Source: Candidatus Nitrosopumilus sp.
GTDB taxonomy: Archaea; Thermoproteota; Nitrososphaeria; Nitrososphaerales; Nitrosopumilaceae
Length of the DNA stretch: 51,074 nt
Reading direction: 5' to 3'
Assembly: GCA_029863275.1 (NCBI GenBank)
Contig: JAOTVS010000009.1
Span: forward strand, 1-51,074
Positions within the stretch are counted from its first letter, which is position 1. Each line of letters begins with the position of its first letter. The notes below the pieces were generated by a model, which saw only the letters and a list, made by a program, of their open reading frames with translations, did no database searches and had not been told where the DNA came from. Below are positions 16,713 through 25,724 of the stretch, piece by piece. Made by a program: the position numbers and the translations under genes.

Positions 16713-17628
16713 CGTTCTTAAATTATAGGCATGTCTTTTTTTTAGTAAAAATAAAAAAACGGGATAAAATCTATCTATCAAAACATTTCAATATTTAATA
16801 AAAATAAGAATGTGAGATAAAATAAGACCGGAATAACAAATTTAATCTCATAACAAATATGCTATATCGTGCCTACAATCAACCTGATAAATTAATTATG
16901 AAAATATCTAGTATTCTTATTTCTCACAAATACTAATTAGTATTTTCTTTCCATCTTTCTTTTAATGTAAAGTTGATTTAAGAAATAATCTATTTATCTA
17001 ATTAATTAAATAGAAAGATATCTGAATTAAATTAATATTTTTACTAATCATGTTGTTTGCATGATAAAAAATGATAATTTTTTCACGCCTAGCTAATTAT
17101 CAAAAACTAATTTTAAATTACAATTAGTAGTATAATATACCACAATTACTTTGTCTTACTGTCTTTTTATTGTTATTTTTATTTATTAAACAAAAAATCT
17201 CTATTAATTGAATTACTAAATACCATAAACTCATTTTTTGACATTTAATTATTGATATTTTTGTTGTAGAGTTGGCACTTTATGCTGTTTTTCGGGTGTT
17301 TGTAATTAAATTTCAATTTAATAAACTTATTTAAAGTAAATTTTCTGTTTAATTTAATTAATAACATGATTTGTAACTTAATAAAATGATTTTTGTGCGT
17401 ACAACTCGGAAAAGGTGTTACAACAACTCATTACTCTAGAAATTGATTACACTCGTTAGTATTTTCTGAATTAGTATATTTATTTTATACTTGCTTTCTT
17501 ATTTTTTAATTATATTATTTTTGAAAATAATTTTTTTATTTACATGTATAATATTTACTGTATAATGTAGGTTCTATGAGAATTGAATATGTAAAACCAG
17601 AGTTCAATGTTTATTTGCCTTAATTTTA
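16713..17628. other. Long noncoding left end of element B
   Basis: About 915 AT-rich bases with no credible gene. Conserved islands are shared in order with element A: the TTAATTAATTAAAT.GAAAGAT block near 17000, the TTTTTCGGGTG block near 17290, and the GTACAACTCGGAAAAGG block near 17399. The bulk has diverged, so the islands appear selectively retained. The role is unknown; origin, casposase sites or RNA are possible. Confidence 0.6.
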
Positions 17629-19182
17629 TCAAGGAAGATTAGGTTCTGGAAAAGATCCTGCTCTATCTAGCGCATCTGCAAGTTTAAACCATCCTCGTTC
17701 AATTAATTTTGGAAAAGATTCTTGTTTTACACATGCACCAGAGTCATCATTTCTTGGAACCAAAACGAGATGATCTTTGCATCTCATTTCTTCTGTGGCA
17801 ACCCCATTTTTTATTTGTTTTATTGGAGATAAAATGTAAGAATACGGAGGATTATGAATTGGCTTGCATGGTTTACCAGTTTCAAGTTTATGAGCATCTA
17901 AGATTTCAGTGCCCATAAACCCCAATTTCTTTGAGTCATTTTGAAAAATAAAAGTGAAATTTCCTTTTTTATCCCAAATTGGAAACTCATAGTCATCCAA
18001 ACCATGCAATACATTTGCCTTCAATAATTCTCTGGGTACTTCAATATTCAAAATTCCTTGGCTTTTTGGAGAGACTTCAAGGTACATTGAACTGCTACTA
18101 CAATCAAATATTACATCGGTAAGAGTACCATTTACAATTTCATATGAAATGTTGTAGCCAAATTGATCTTTCATGAAAACATAATTTCCATAGGTTGATC
18201 TAATGGTTGACCTTTCAAAAGATTCCAGAGGAAATACAATAGTTTTTTTGATGCAATCTTCAGAAACTTTTTCTCCAAAGTAGATATGTTGGCCTGAGAC
18301 AACATGTCCCCAGTCTATTTGTATGTGTTCAAAATTTGTCGAGAGTGGAATTGAAATTTCATTATAACACTCTGTTATATTATTTGTATAATTGGTGGTT
18401 TCCTCACCGTGGATAAGCACAAAAAAATTGGTGTTACGATCTATGCCCATCATATTGGTTACAGGATAATTTCTTGGAATCTTTATTTTAAAAATTGATT
18501 CTTTGTTGATGTCACTTAAAAAAATTTCAAAAAATTCATTAGTTTCAATTTTATCAAGATTACCTTCTGACATATAATATGGAATCCTGTATGTTCTCTC
18601 TTGTCCATCTATATAATATCCAAGTTTGTCTACTACCAAAATTTCTTTCCAAGTTTCTTGTCCCAATGATTCTGATTTTAATTCATTTATAGTTTCAAGA
18701 TAATTTTCAAATGAGTGTTTATCAAAGGCGTAATCAAAATCAGGTTTTTTTTGTAAATCAACAATCCAATTATTGTAATCTCCATATTCCATATCAAATG
18801 CAGGATTACAACTAAAGGGATACCATTTTTGGTCTACATTTTCAAAATATTGTAGAAGAATTTTTTGCTCCCCAATTTCATAAGGTTCAATTGGGGGAAA
18901 TTCCTCTACTGTTATTTTTTCTAAATCAAAAATAGGTTCTCCATAGATTTGTTTATCAATTTTAAATTCAGAAACAAGTTTTTGGGAAAATTTTCCATCA
19001 AATGTTTGTAATGGAGGATCAAGTATTACAATATTAGAAGAAAGAACAGTTGCCTTTAGTGCAACTTGCCCCCTATTCTCTTTAAAAATCGAGCCAAATT
19101 CATTACATGTGGTTGCTTGAGATTCTTGAAGTCCAAAAACTGAAATAGTAATCAAAATTGAGGCTAAAATGAGTAATTTCAA
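17629..19182 (-). CDS. Secreted protein with thaumarchaeal C-terminal ACVK..ERGW module
   Basis: 517 residues. The signal peptide (about 1-23) ends in ESQA. A long exported body with scattered cysteines and aromatic, Asn-rich beta patterns has no enzyme motif that I recognise. The last ~70 residues (IKNGVATEEMRCKDHLVLV...SGACVKQESFPKLIERGW) match a small Cys-containing module (C..G..LV......ACVK.....L..RGW) that recurs at the ends or starts of many thaumarchaeal exported proteins. Related versions occur at the N-termini of the chromosomal proteins at 39009 and 41184. It is the leftmost gene of element B and stands alone, with an AT-rich promoter region to its right. Confidence 0.65.
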   Translation of the reverse strand: MKLLILASILITISVFGLQESQATTCNEFGSIFKENRGQVALKATVLSSNIVILDPPLQTFDGKFSQKLVSEFKIDKQIYGEPIFDLEKITVEEFPPIEPYEIGEQKILLQYFENVDQKWYPFSCNPAFDMEYGDYNNWIVDLQKKPDFDYAFDKHSFENYLETINELKSESLGQETWKEILVVDKLGYYIDGQERTYRIPYYMSEGNLDKIETNEFFEIFLSDINKESIFKIKIPRNYPVTNMMGIDRNTNFFVLIHGEETTNYTNNITECYNEISIPLSTNFEHIQIDWGHVVSGQHIYFGEKVSEDCIKKTIVFPLESFERSTIRSTYGNYVFMKDQFGYNISYEIVNGTLTDVIFDCSSSSMYLEVSPKSQGILNIEVPRELLKANVLHGLDDYEFPIWDKKGNFTFIFQNDSKKLGFMGTEILDAHKLETGKPCKPIHNPPYSYILSPIKQIKNGVATEEMRCKDHLVLVPRNDDSGACVKQESFPKLIERGWFKLADALDRAGSFPEPNLP

Positions 19183-19287
19183 TACCTTGTATTCTCATAA
19201 GAGATTCATAAGTTCTACTGTTTAGTGCATGTTCAATGAAAAAAGTCTTTTTTGAGATTTAATAAATATCGCCCACATCATTCTATT

Positions 19288-20028
19288 CTATCGTCTATCT
19301 ATTGATAATATTCTCAATTTATTTTCTAAAAATTTGTAAATAAACTCATCATGTTTTTTTAATAATTCTGTCTTTGTAAAAAACAATTTTTGACCAATTG
19401 TTAAATCAACAAACATTATGAAGAATTGGCTTGCATTAATTATCTGATTTAATTCTTCGTCAGAATATTTTACGTGGTAATGCAAAGAGTGTATGTTGTC
19501 ATTCCTTATTTTAAAAATATTTAAAAACATATCCCAATTGGCAACGAATTGATTTTTTTCTTTTTTATTTCCTTCTCGATGTATTTTCCCTTCTTTAACT
19601 CTCTCTAGAAAGTTGGGGGTAACAAGTTTTGAAAAAACATGATTAATTTCTGAAATATTTTGCATGTTAAAACTTGTAGCGACAATTTTTCCCTCACTAA
19701 TTTGGTCCTTTTTAATTTCTTGTAATCTTGAAATGGGAATATTGATGTTAGGATTTTCAAACATATTTGAATATGGTAATTTGTATAAATCAATTAATCT
19801 CACCACCCATTTTGTAAAATAAACTTCTAAAATAGTCACTAGTCTAATTATCAAATATCTTCGAAGATGTTGCTTTAATTCTTCGTTTTTATAATTTGCA
19901 TTATTTAATTGTTGTATGATTGGCAACAATTCCTTAAACACAATATTGGAACTAATTTTTTGGAATTCTTTAGATTCTGTTTCATCTATGTTTTTTATTT
20001 TTCCCAGTTTAAATTGTGGATTCTTCAA
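19288..20028 (-). CDS. HEPN-like helical protein
   Basis: 246 residues with a TTG start (AAGAATCCA follows), almost all predicted helix and highly charged. Around residue 173 it has IRNDNIHS, an RX4H motif in the form R-N-x-x-x-H typical of HEPN ribonucleases and of the RiboL-PSP-HEPN group. It also has an upstream basic helix (HLRRYLIIRLVTILEVYF) like the first HEPN helix. There is no obvious antitoxin neighbour; the next gene upstream is the casposon polymerase, 63 bases away. It could be a defence or abortive-infection RNase or an RNA-binding accessory of the element. Element A carries a different HEPN protein, so each element has one. Confidence 0.55.
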   Translation of the reverse strand: MKNPQFKLGKIKNIDETESKEFQKISSNIVFKELLPIIQQLNNANYKNEELKQHLRRYLIIRLVTILEVYFTKWVVRLIDLYKLPYSNMFENPNINIPISRLQEIKKDQISEGKIVATSFNMQNISEINHVFSKLVTPNFLERVKEGKIHREGNKKEKNQFVANWDMFLNIFKIRNDNIHSLHYHVKYSDEELNQIINASQFFIMFVDLTIGQKLFFTKTELLKKHDEFIYKFLENKLRILSIDRR

Positions 20029-20091
20029 TACCTAAAAAAGGAAACACACTAAAATATGGTTTGTGTATGGGACCTTTACCTGAATTCAATT

Positions 20092-22683
20092 CTATGGTAA
20101 AATTTTGCTCATCAATTTATCTTTTAATACTATTGTCTTTCCTTCTTTAACCTTCTTTTTCCAATCATAATACGTCCTTCTTGGTATTCCTAATGATTCA
20201 GATTTCTCCAAAGTCAACTCTTCAATAATTCTGGATAGTTTCCCTTGTTCATTCTCATAAGTTACAGAATCAGATATGCCAAAAACCTTGGATGATTCCA
20301 AGTCATGAACCTCCTTTCCAACATACCTTACAGACTCGTTACCAAATACAAGATGTTTTCTCATTGCAATGTTATCTACAAAATCTAACTTTGATTCACG
20401 GTGTTTTCGATATTCAGAAAAAACTTTGGAAATTTTCTTCCAATAATCTACCGTATCATAGGAATCTGAATTTGGATACAAAATACCTGATTTATCCACA
20501 AAAGGCATAAAGGGAATTTCATCGAAATTTGAGCCAATTTTAGGCACAAAAGGTACTATTGGTCTACCATCAGAATCTGTTCTGCAAGCAGTTCCCACAA
20601 GAACTGTATCATATGGTCGAACCCCATCATGATATTTTTTTCCTTGATTTACACCATCAAAACTCTTCAAAAAAGAATAATGCGTAATACTGAGTTCAGA
20701 TATTGCATATTTTGTTTCATACTTTGATGTAATGGAATCTTCTTTTTCTGGATGATACCACAAGGAGATAATATCATTCCAGAATTGCTTGTGATCAATT
20801 CCAAGATAGTGCCCTAATGCATGATTAGAATACTTTAGAATGGTAATCTCATCATCAACTTTATCAAACACTACATATCTTTTAGAAGAAATTGCAAGAC
20901 ACATTACATTTTTTAATTCTTTACCATCTTCTTTTTGAATCTTGAACATTTCTACATCTTCTGAATATGGGTTTAGTGGTCTGAAAAAATCCTGAATCAA
21001 TTTAGTATGCTCAGGTGATACAAAGGCGCTATCAGTATCACAGTACATCAAAGAACCACCATTTTTTTCCAAGAGGTGTTCTGCTGCAGCTAGTATCAAT
21101 CGGGATCCAGCAGTCAAAAATACTGAAATTATTGGATGAAAGAATTTGGTAGGATTTTCAATCTTGCAAGTAGTAGTATCAAATGTATCAAGACCATAAA
21201 CGGTAATTTGTTTTTCTTTTATGGTGTTTCTTGTATCTAACTGGATAAACTTACCATAACATGTAGAGTTTGCAATTATTTTGAGAATCTTTTGAATTTG
21301 TTGTGACTCTTTTGTTTGTTTTTGCTTTTGGATGGCAAATCTTTGCTCGATTAATTTCTGGAATAAATCCTCCCCTTTATGACAAGTAATCCCAGGCAAG
21401 ACCTCAAAGTCACGTAAACCCTTCTGTACTCCTTGCGGGAAAAATGTAACTGCCTCTATAATTTGGGGTGTCTTGCCAGTACGAAGCTTTGATGCTATTA
21501 AATCAGGTAATGTGTAATAAAGTGCAGTATCATCAGTAGATTTTAGATAATTCATTCCAACATTAAAAATCGCATCAGAATAATCAGAACGAACAGGCAA
21601 AATATCATCATCAGGAATAATTTTGCAAATGCTAAGCATTTTAGGCCACATTTTAGGCTTATTTATCTCAGAAATTGTGATTTTATCTAGAAATTTCTGA
21701 GTTTCTCGAGTGGTATCTTTGTGACCAATTTCTTGTGCAATGAGTAGTTGATACATTCCAAATAACACAAACAATGTAGGAAACATGCTTGCAAAATCAA
21801 GGATTGTAACTAGTGTTGGTGTGTTGATAATTTGAGCCTCAACTAGTGCCCCATAATATGTAGACATTACATTTCCAAGCAATTTTTTGGAAAACCTCTT
21901 ATTTTGTATTAAGAATGGCTTTATTCCAATCTTTTCAAGATCTCCAATTCCAATTGATGCTGGAGAGAATAGCTTGTTTTCAAGTTTATCAAGACAGAAA
22001 ATTTTGTATCTTGCCATTTGTTTATTGTACAGAGAGTATACTGCCAAGGCATGGCCCTCAGGTGATTCATCAGGTATTGGAACATCAAAATCAGTTAATG
22101 CAGTTTTTAGATCATAGGAATTATTTGTCAAGACAAATCCAAGTGTCTTGCAATCAACAAAACATCCTCTGTAATAGGGAATGTTATCTTTGAATTTTTT
22201 CCTAAATGTCTTGTTAAACTCTATGAATTGTGACTTGGAATCAAGGCTTTTAATCACCATATCTGGAATTTTTGGCTTATCTGACATGGTAAATGAAAAG
22301 CCATTAGGATGTCTTGTTGAATATGTGACATCACTTGCCAGTCTTGAGAGAATAAATGGTAATCCAAATCCAATACACTTTGCCCTTGCTTTTTGTACGT
22401 ATGGGATGAATATCTTTTCAACAAATTCTAGTCTTGATATTACATCATACTTTTGTTTTAATTCTTTAATGCAAGACTTTTTTGTATTTTCCGTGTAAAA
22501 CAAAACAGTCTTTGAAACTATTTGATTTACGAAAATTATACAAGTGCCAAAATCTTGTTTCTTGTTGTAATGTAAAACTAGATGAATCGAATCATTAGGT
22601 TTGGGAAGGATTCTATGAGTATCATCGTATGGTACGGGATAGGTATCTACAAAACAGCGCAAAAACACCGAATTTAGGCTCAA
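20092..22683 (-). CDS. polB: Casposon family B DNA polymerase with C-terminal helix-turn-helix
   Basis: 863 residues; TTG start overlapping the HNH stop codon (TTGA). Polymerase motif A is DFASMFPTLF (about 296-305), motif B KIIANSTCYG (about 468-477), and motif C YCDTDS (about 546-551) with both catalytic Asp. This is the protein-primed-like PolB of casposons. In the N-terminal exonuclease region, GFGLPFILSRLAS resembles the ExoII motif but has Gly and Ile where Asn and Asp are expected, so proofreading may be lost. The C-terminal ~40 residues (SLGIPRRTYYDWKKKV...DKLMSK) are a helix-turn-helix that aligns without gaps to the Cas1 tail. Probable job: copying the element during transposition. 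Last gene of the minus-strand core operon. Confidence 0.9.
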   Translation of the reverse strand: MSLNSVFLRCFVDTYPVPYDDTHRILPKPNDSIHLVLHYNKKQDFGTCIIFVNQIVSKTVLFYTENTKKSCIKELKQKYDVISRLEFVEKIFIPYVQKARAKCIGFGLPFILSRLASDVTYSTRHPNGFSFTMSDKPKIPDMVIKSLDSKSQFIEFNKTFRKKFKDNIPYYRGCFVDCKTLGFVLTNNSYDLKTALTDFDVPIPDESPEGHALAVYSLYNKQMARYKIFCLDKLENKLFSPASIGIGDLEKIGIKPFLIQNKRFSKKLLGNVMSTYYGALVEAQIINTPTLVTILDFASMFPTLFVLFGMYQLLIAQEIGHKDTTRETQKFLDKITISEINKPKMWPKMLSICKIIPDDDILPVRSDYSDAIFNVGMNYLKSTDDTALYYTLPDLIASKLRTGKTPQIIEAVTFFPQGVQKGLRDFEVLPGITCHKGEDLFQKLIEQRFAIQKQKQTKESQQIQKILKIIANSTCYGKFIQLDTRNTIKEKQITVYGLDTFDTTTCKIENPTKFFHPIISVFLTAGSRLILAAAEHLLEKNGGSLMYCDTDSAFVSPEHTKLIQDFFRPLNPYSEDVEMFKIQKEDGKELKNVMCLAISSKRYVVFDKVDDEITILKYSNHALGHYLGIDHKQFWNDIISLWYHPEKEDSITSKYETKYAISELSITHYSFLKSFDGVNQGKKYHDGVRPYDTVLVGTACRTDSDGRPIVPFVPKIGSNFDEIPFMPFVDKSGILYPNSDSYDTVDYWKKISKVFSEYRKHRESKLDFVDNIAMRKHLVFGNESVRYVGKEVHDLESSKVFGISDSVTYENEQGKLSRIIEELTLEKSESLGIPRRTYYDWKKKVKEGKTIVLKDKLMSKILP

Positions 22684-23135
22684 TTTTGAGCTCCATTTTG
22701 CAAATATGATGTTACTGGAATGATGGATTTTGCAATATCAGAGTAGAGAGAATTTTGTCTCTTTTCTGAAATTAATTGTAATATGTCATGCACTCCACGA
22801 TACAAAAATGACAACTTTAGAAATTCTGAATCAGTATCGCTCCACCACCTAGAATCCCAAAGTGTTTGTCTTTGGGTGAGTGTATTATGACATGGAATGC
22901 ATACTGTAATTTGTTTATGATCATGTTTTATTCCTGAATAATGATGTCCCTCAAAGGATACGTGTCGTGCAAGGCAAACCTCGCAGTATTTTTTTCTAAT
23001 GTAAGGCACTTTATGTGGTTGAGAAAATAATTCATTTAGGAATTTTCTAGCTTGTGTGGTCTCTAACTGGATTTTATCATTAACAGTTGATATTTTCTCA
23101 TTGAGTACAATTAATGGATCATAGTCTGTAATCAT
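22680..23135 (-). CDS. HNH endonuclease of the casposon core
   Basis: 151 residues from the ATG at 23135 (a TTG one codon earlier is possible). The signature is YCEVCLARHVSFEGHHYSG, then CIPCHN: two CxxC pairs for structural zinc around an HH catalytic region, as in HNH/McrA-like nucleases. HNH genes are standard members of family-1 casposons. The start overlaps the stop of the upstream helix-turn-helix gene (TGATG) and its stop overlaps the polymerase start (TTGA), so the three genes are translationally coupled. It may nick DNA during excision or target host DNA; the exact role is not known for the family. Confidence 0.8.
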   Translation of the reverse strand: MITDYDPLIVLNEKISTVNDKIQLETTQARKFLNELFSQPHKVPYIRKKYCEVCLARHVSFEGHHYSGIKHDHKQITVCIPCHNTLTQRQTLWDSRWWSDTDSEFLKLSFLYRGVHDILQLISEKRQNSLYSDIAKSIIPVTSYLQNGAQN

Positions 23136-23632
23136 CAAGAGTCATACACCTCAAAAAATTCAATCTCCTCAATTCTCTCATGAATCTCCTCAACTGTAGG
23201 GAGTCTAGTCTCAAAGGAATGAACAATACCTTCAGAGTCTTTGATTTTTCGTTTAGAGAATTTCTTTAGTTTAGTGGAATTCCCAGTGTCTAGATACAGT
23301 TTTACTGCATTGTGGTATTGTCCGATGGTTCGGGCATGTCTGGAGTCAGACACTTGAATGGATTGTAGCTTGCCACGCTCACCAATTAGCATAGAACGGG
23401 ATACAATATCAAATCTTTTTGCAACTAGTTTACCATTTACTTTTTTGAATGCATTGGTATTATTCTGTATAGTTTTAATTGAAATGTTGTGTTCTCTTGC
23501 AATAATGGAAACAGGTTTTTGTGTTCTCTTTGATGCTGTAATTACCTCCAAGGCCTTTACTCTAGTGCTTTTCTGCTTTGGAGTTAGTTTGCTCCAAGGT
23601 TTTCTGTAAAGTGCTAGAGTTGAGGTTTTCAT
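23135..23632 (-). CDS. Casposon helix-turn-helix protein
   Basis: 165 residues, very basic. Residues about 15-60 (LTPKQKSTRVKALEVITASKRTQKPVSIIAREHNISIKTIQNNTNAF) form a homeodomain or resolvase-like helix-turn-helix, with recognition helix ISIKTIQNNTNAF. The rest is basic and helical (SKRKIKDSEG). It is the first gene of the minus-strand core operon (HTH-HNH-PolB), divergent from the plus-strand HTH-Cas1 operon. The 60-base divergent promoter region contains a perfect inverted repeat at 23669-23690. Probably a regulator or a DNA-binding accessory of transposition. Confidence 0.75.
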   Translation of the reverse strand: MKTSTLALYRKPWSKLTPKQKSTRVKALEVITASKRTQKPVSIIAREHNISIKTIQNNTNAFKKVNGKLVAKRFDIVSRSMLIGERGKLQSIQVSDSRHARTIGQYHNAVKLYLDTGNSTKLKKFSKRKIKDSEGIVHSFETRLPTVEEIHERIEEIEFFEVYDS

Positions 23633-23668
23633 AATTACTATTTGTGAGAAATATATTAATATACTCAG

Positions 23669-23690
23669 TATAGTATAGTGATATACTATA
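23669..23690. promoter_or_regulatory. Perfect inverted repeat (candidate operator) between the divergent core operons
   Basis: TATAGTATA-GTGA-TATACTATA: 9-base arms with a 4-base spacer, ending 2 bases before the ATG at 23693 and about 37 bases from the opposite start at 23632. It overlaps the region where both TATA elements should lie, so a bound regulator would affect both operons. The likely binder is one of the two flanking helix-turn-helix proteins (inference). Confidence 0.6.
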
Positions 23691-23692
23691 TT

Positions 23693-24361
23693 ATGGCTAA
23701 AATGGAAAAATACGCAACACAGAGGCGTGTAAAGGAGGAAAATCGGGCAAAAATCCTTCGATTACTGTATGATAAACCAAGAACATTTACAGAAATTTTG
23801 AACCAAACTGGATTCTCCCCTATGGGGTTATCAAAGATGTTAAAGGAACTAAAAGATGATAAAAAAATAAAAAAAGATGGAGATAAAAAATCTCCATACC
23901 ATCTTGCAGAGGGAAGACCAAATATCTATGACATTGTATATTTAGGAAATAAAATTTCAGAGATTAGAGATAGCGGTGGCAGATACTATTATGATTTATC
24001 AAACCACAGTGATTCTGAAACAAGTAATTTTGATTCACCTTGGGGAATGGAATCACATCTGTTGGTAGAAAAAAACCTTAGAGCAAAAAAATTAAATCCA
24101 TTTTGGCATAATGAGGTATTTGATATAGAGCAGTACATTTTTGAGAGAATATTACACAAAGCAGAGAAAGAAAGAATTTATCTTGATGAGGATATTAAGG
24201 GTAAAATCATTTTAGGCTTTGAGATAGATTACCAAAAACTGGTAAAGGCAATTCGAAATTACAATCCAAAGGATCACAAATCTTTTGTAAAAGACAAGAC
24301 AAGAGAACTAGAGTTTAAAACAATGAATGAAAAGCCAAAAAAGCCTAGGAGAAAAGTATAA
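23693..24361 (+). CDS. Casposon winged-helix protein upstream of Cas1
   Basis: 222 residues from the ATG at 23693 (a GTG at 23678 would extend into the inverted repeat and is less likely). The N-terminal ~75 residues are a winged helix: ENRAKILRLLYDKPRTFTEILNQTGFSPMGLSKMLKELKDDKKI is the classic ArsR/MarR-like arrangement. The rest is a charged helical domain ending in a very basic tail (KPKKPRRKV). Cas1 begins 2 bases after its stop codon, so the two are co-expressed. Such a gene next to cas1 is typical of thaumarchaeal casposons. It could regulate the core operons or help the casposase bind the ends. Confidence 0.8.
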   Translation: MAKMEKYATQRRVKEENRAKILRLLYDKPRTFTEILNQTGFSPMGLSKMLKELKDDKKIKKDGDKKSPYHLAEGRPNIYDIVYLGNKISEIRDSGGRYYYDLSNHSDSETSNFDSPWGMESHLLVEKNLRAKKLNPFWHNEVFDIEQYIFERILHKAEKERIYLDEDIKGKIILGFEIDYQKLVKAIRNYNPKDHKSFVKDKTRELEFKTMNEKPKKPRRKV

Positions 24362-24362
24362 A

Positions 24363-25580
24363 ATGAATCCACTGTTAATTTCAGGCTTTGGCACATCAAT
24401 TAATGTAGATAAGAGAAAACTAGTTGTAACTAATAGATTAAAAAAGTCAAGACTGGAATTTAATCCACATCAGATAGAGCATGACAGTATAATCATTGAC
24501 GGTCATACAGGACAAATTACATTTGAGTCAATGCGATGGTTGATGAAACACAACATTCACTTGACATTATTAAACTGGGATGGCAACTTGTTAGCCACTA
24601 CATTACCTGACCAAACAATCTCAGGCAAACTACGATTGGCACAATACCAAAAACATCTAGACGAATCTGTACGATACAATATTGCAAAAGAGATTGTTGC
24701 ATCCAAAGTTGATTCCTCGTTGAATTTACTAGAGGAATTATCAAAATACTATTCAATTGACTGTACGGAAATACAATCAAGATTTAAATCAGAATTTGCA
24801 AAATTTGAGCAAAAATCAGCCCAAAATACGCACAAAATACCTGAAATAATGTCCCATGAGGCCTGGATTGCAAAAATTTACTTTGAATACTTGAGAGTGA
24901 TATTTTCAAAACTAGCCCCACAGTTTTCATTTGAGGCAAGAGCTTCATTTGATCATAAACGTGCAGACCATGCAGCTGATGAAATTAACGCGTTACTGAA
25001 TTATGGTTATTCTATTTTAGCATCAGAAATTAAAAAGTCTCTAAATTCAGTTGGTCTTGATCCACAGATTGGATTCTTGCATGAGACTCTGTTGAGTAGA
25101 ACACCGCTAGTTTATGACTGTCAAGAATTATTCCGTTGGTTAATTGACTTGAGTGTAATTGAATTGCTAGAGGATAACAAACTAAAGAAATCTGACTTTA
25201 TCTTGACTGAAAACTATCACATTAGACTAAAACCTGCCACTGCAAAGTTGTTGGTGGATAAAATAAAGTCAAACTTTAATCTCAAGGTGAAATATGGAAT
25301 AAAGTATTTTGCTTACCAGAATATTTTGTATAGTAATATCTCACAGCTTGCACAGTTTATTGCAGGAAAGAAAAAAACTCTAGAGATTAGTGTTCCATCA
25401 ATTACAATTAATCGTGATGATAATTTAGAACTACGAGAAAAGATTCTAGCCTTGAGTCCAGAGCAGAGAAAGAGATTGGGAATTAACAAGTCTACTTTGT
25501 GGTATCTCAAAAAGAATGTACGATCAAAGAATAAAATCAAAATTTATGACAAGATTTTAGGGAAACTAGAAACAATCTGA
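24363..25580 (+). CDS. cas1: Cas1 family integrase (casposase)
   Basis: 405 residues from the ATG at 24363 (the frame opens earlier, but that ATG follows the upstream stop directly and begins NPLLISGFGTSINVDKRKL, the Cas1 N-terminal beta domain). Catalytic residues are visible: Glu166 in SHEAWIAKIYFEYL, His240 in IGFLHETLLSRT, and Asp252/Glu255 in VYDCQELFRWL. This is the metal-binding triad region of Cas1. The C-terminal ~42 residues (LGINKSTLWYLKKNVRSKNK) are an added helix-turn-helix, as known for casposases. It has no Cas2 and no CRISPR array nearby. It integrates the casposon with target duplication, here at the tRNA-Ser 3' end. Confidence 0.93.
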   Translation: MNPLLISGFGTSINVDKRKLVVTNRLKKSRLEFNPHQIEHDSIIIDGHTGQITFESMRWLMKHNIHLTLLNWDGNLLATTLPDQTISGKLRLAQYQKHLDESVRYNIAKEIVASKVDSSLNLLEELSKYYSIDCTEIQSRFKSEFAKFEQKSAQNTHKIPEIMSHEAWIAKIYFEYLRVIFSKLAPQFSFEARASFDHKRADHAADEINALLNYGYSILASEIKKSLNSVGLDPQIGFLHETLLSRTPLVYDCQELFRWLIDLSVIELLEDNKLKKSDFILTENYHIRLKPATAKLLVDKIKSNFNLKVKYGIKYFAYQNILYSNISQLAQFIAGKKKTLEISVPSITINRDDNLELREKILALSPEQRKRLGINKSTLWYLKKNVRSKNKIKIYDKILGKLETI

Positions 25581-25721
25581 TGGGGAGAAAAGATCTTGAT
25601 CATTTTAAAATTTTTGTGCCAAATAGGATTCTTTCACACTTTTTTGAAGGTAAATGGTGAGGCAAAATGCAAGTATTGTAACAAGATTACTAGTGTTTGG
25701 GACTTTTTTTGGGGAGGATAA
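25580..25721 (+). pseudogene. Probable frameshifted small zinc-finger gene downstream of cas1
   Basis: An ATG overlapping the cas1 stop (TGATG) opens MGRKDLDHFKIFVPNRILSHFF but ends at a TGA after 26 codons. The adjacent frame then continues with CKYCNKITSVWDFFWGG to a stop at 25719-25721. Joined by a single-base shift near the T6 run around 25640, the product resembles a short BED-type zinc-finger protein (CKYC, with Trp/Phe before it). It is either a genuine one-base lesion or an error in a homopolymer. Confidence 0.4.
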
Positions 25722-25724
25722 AAA

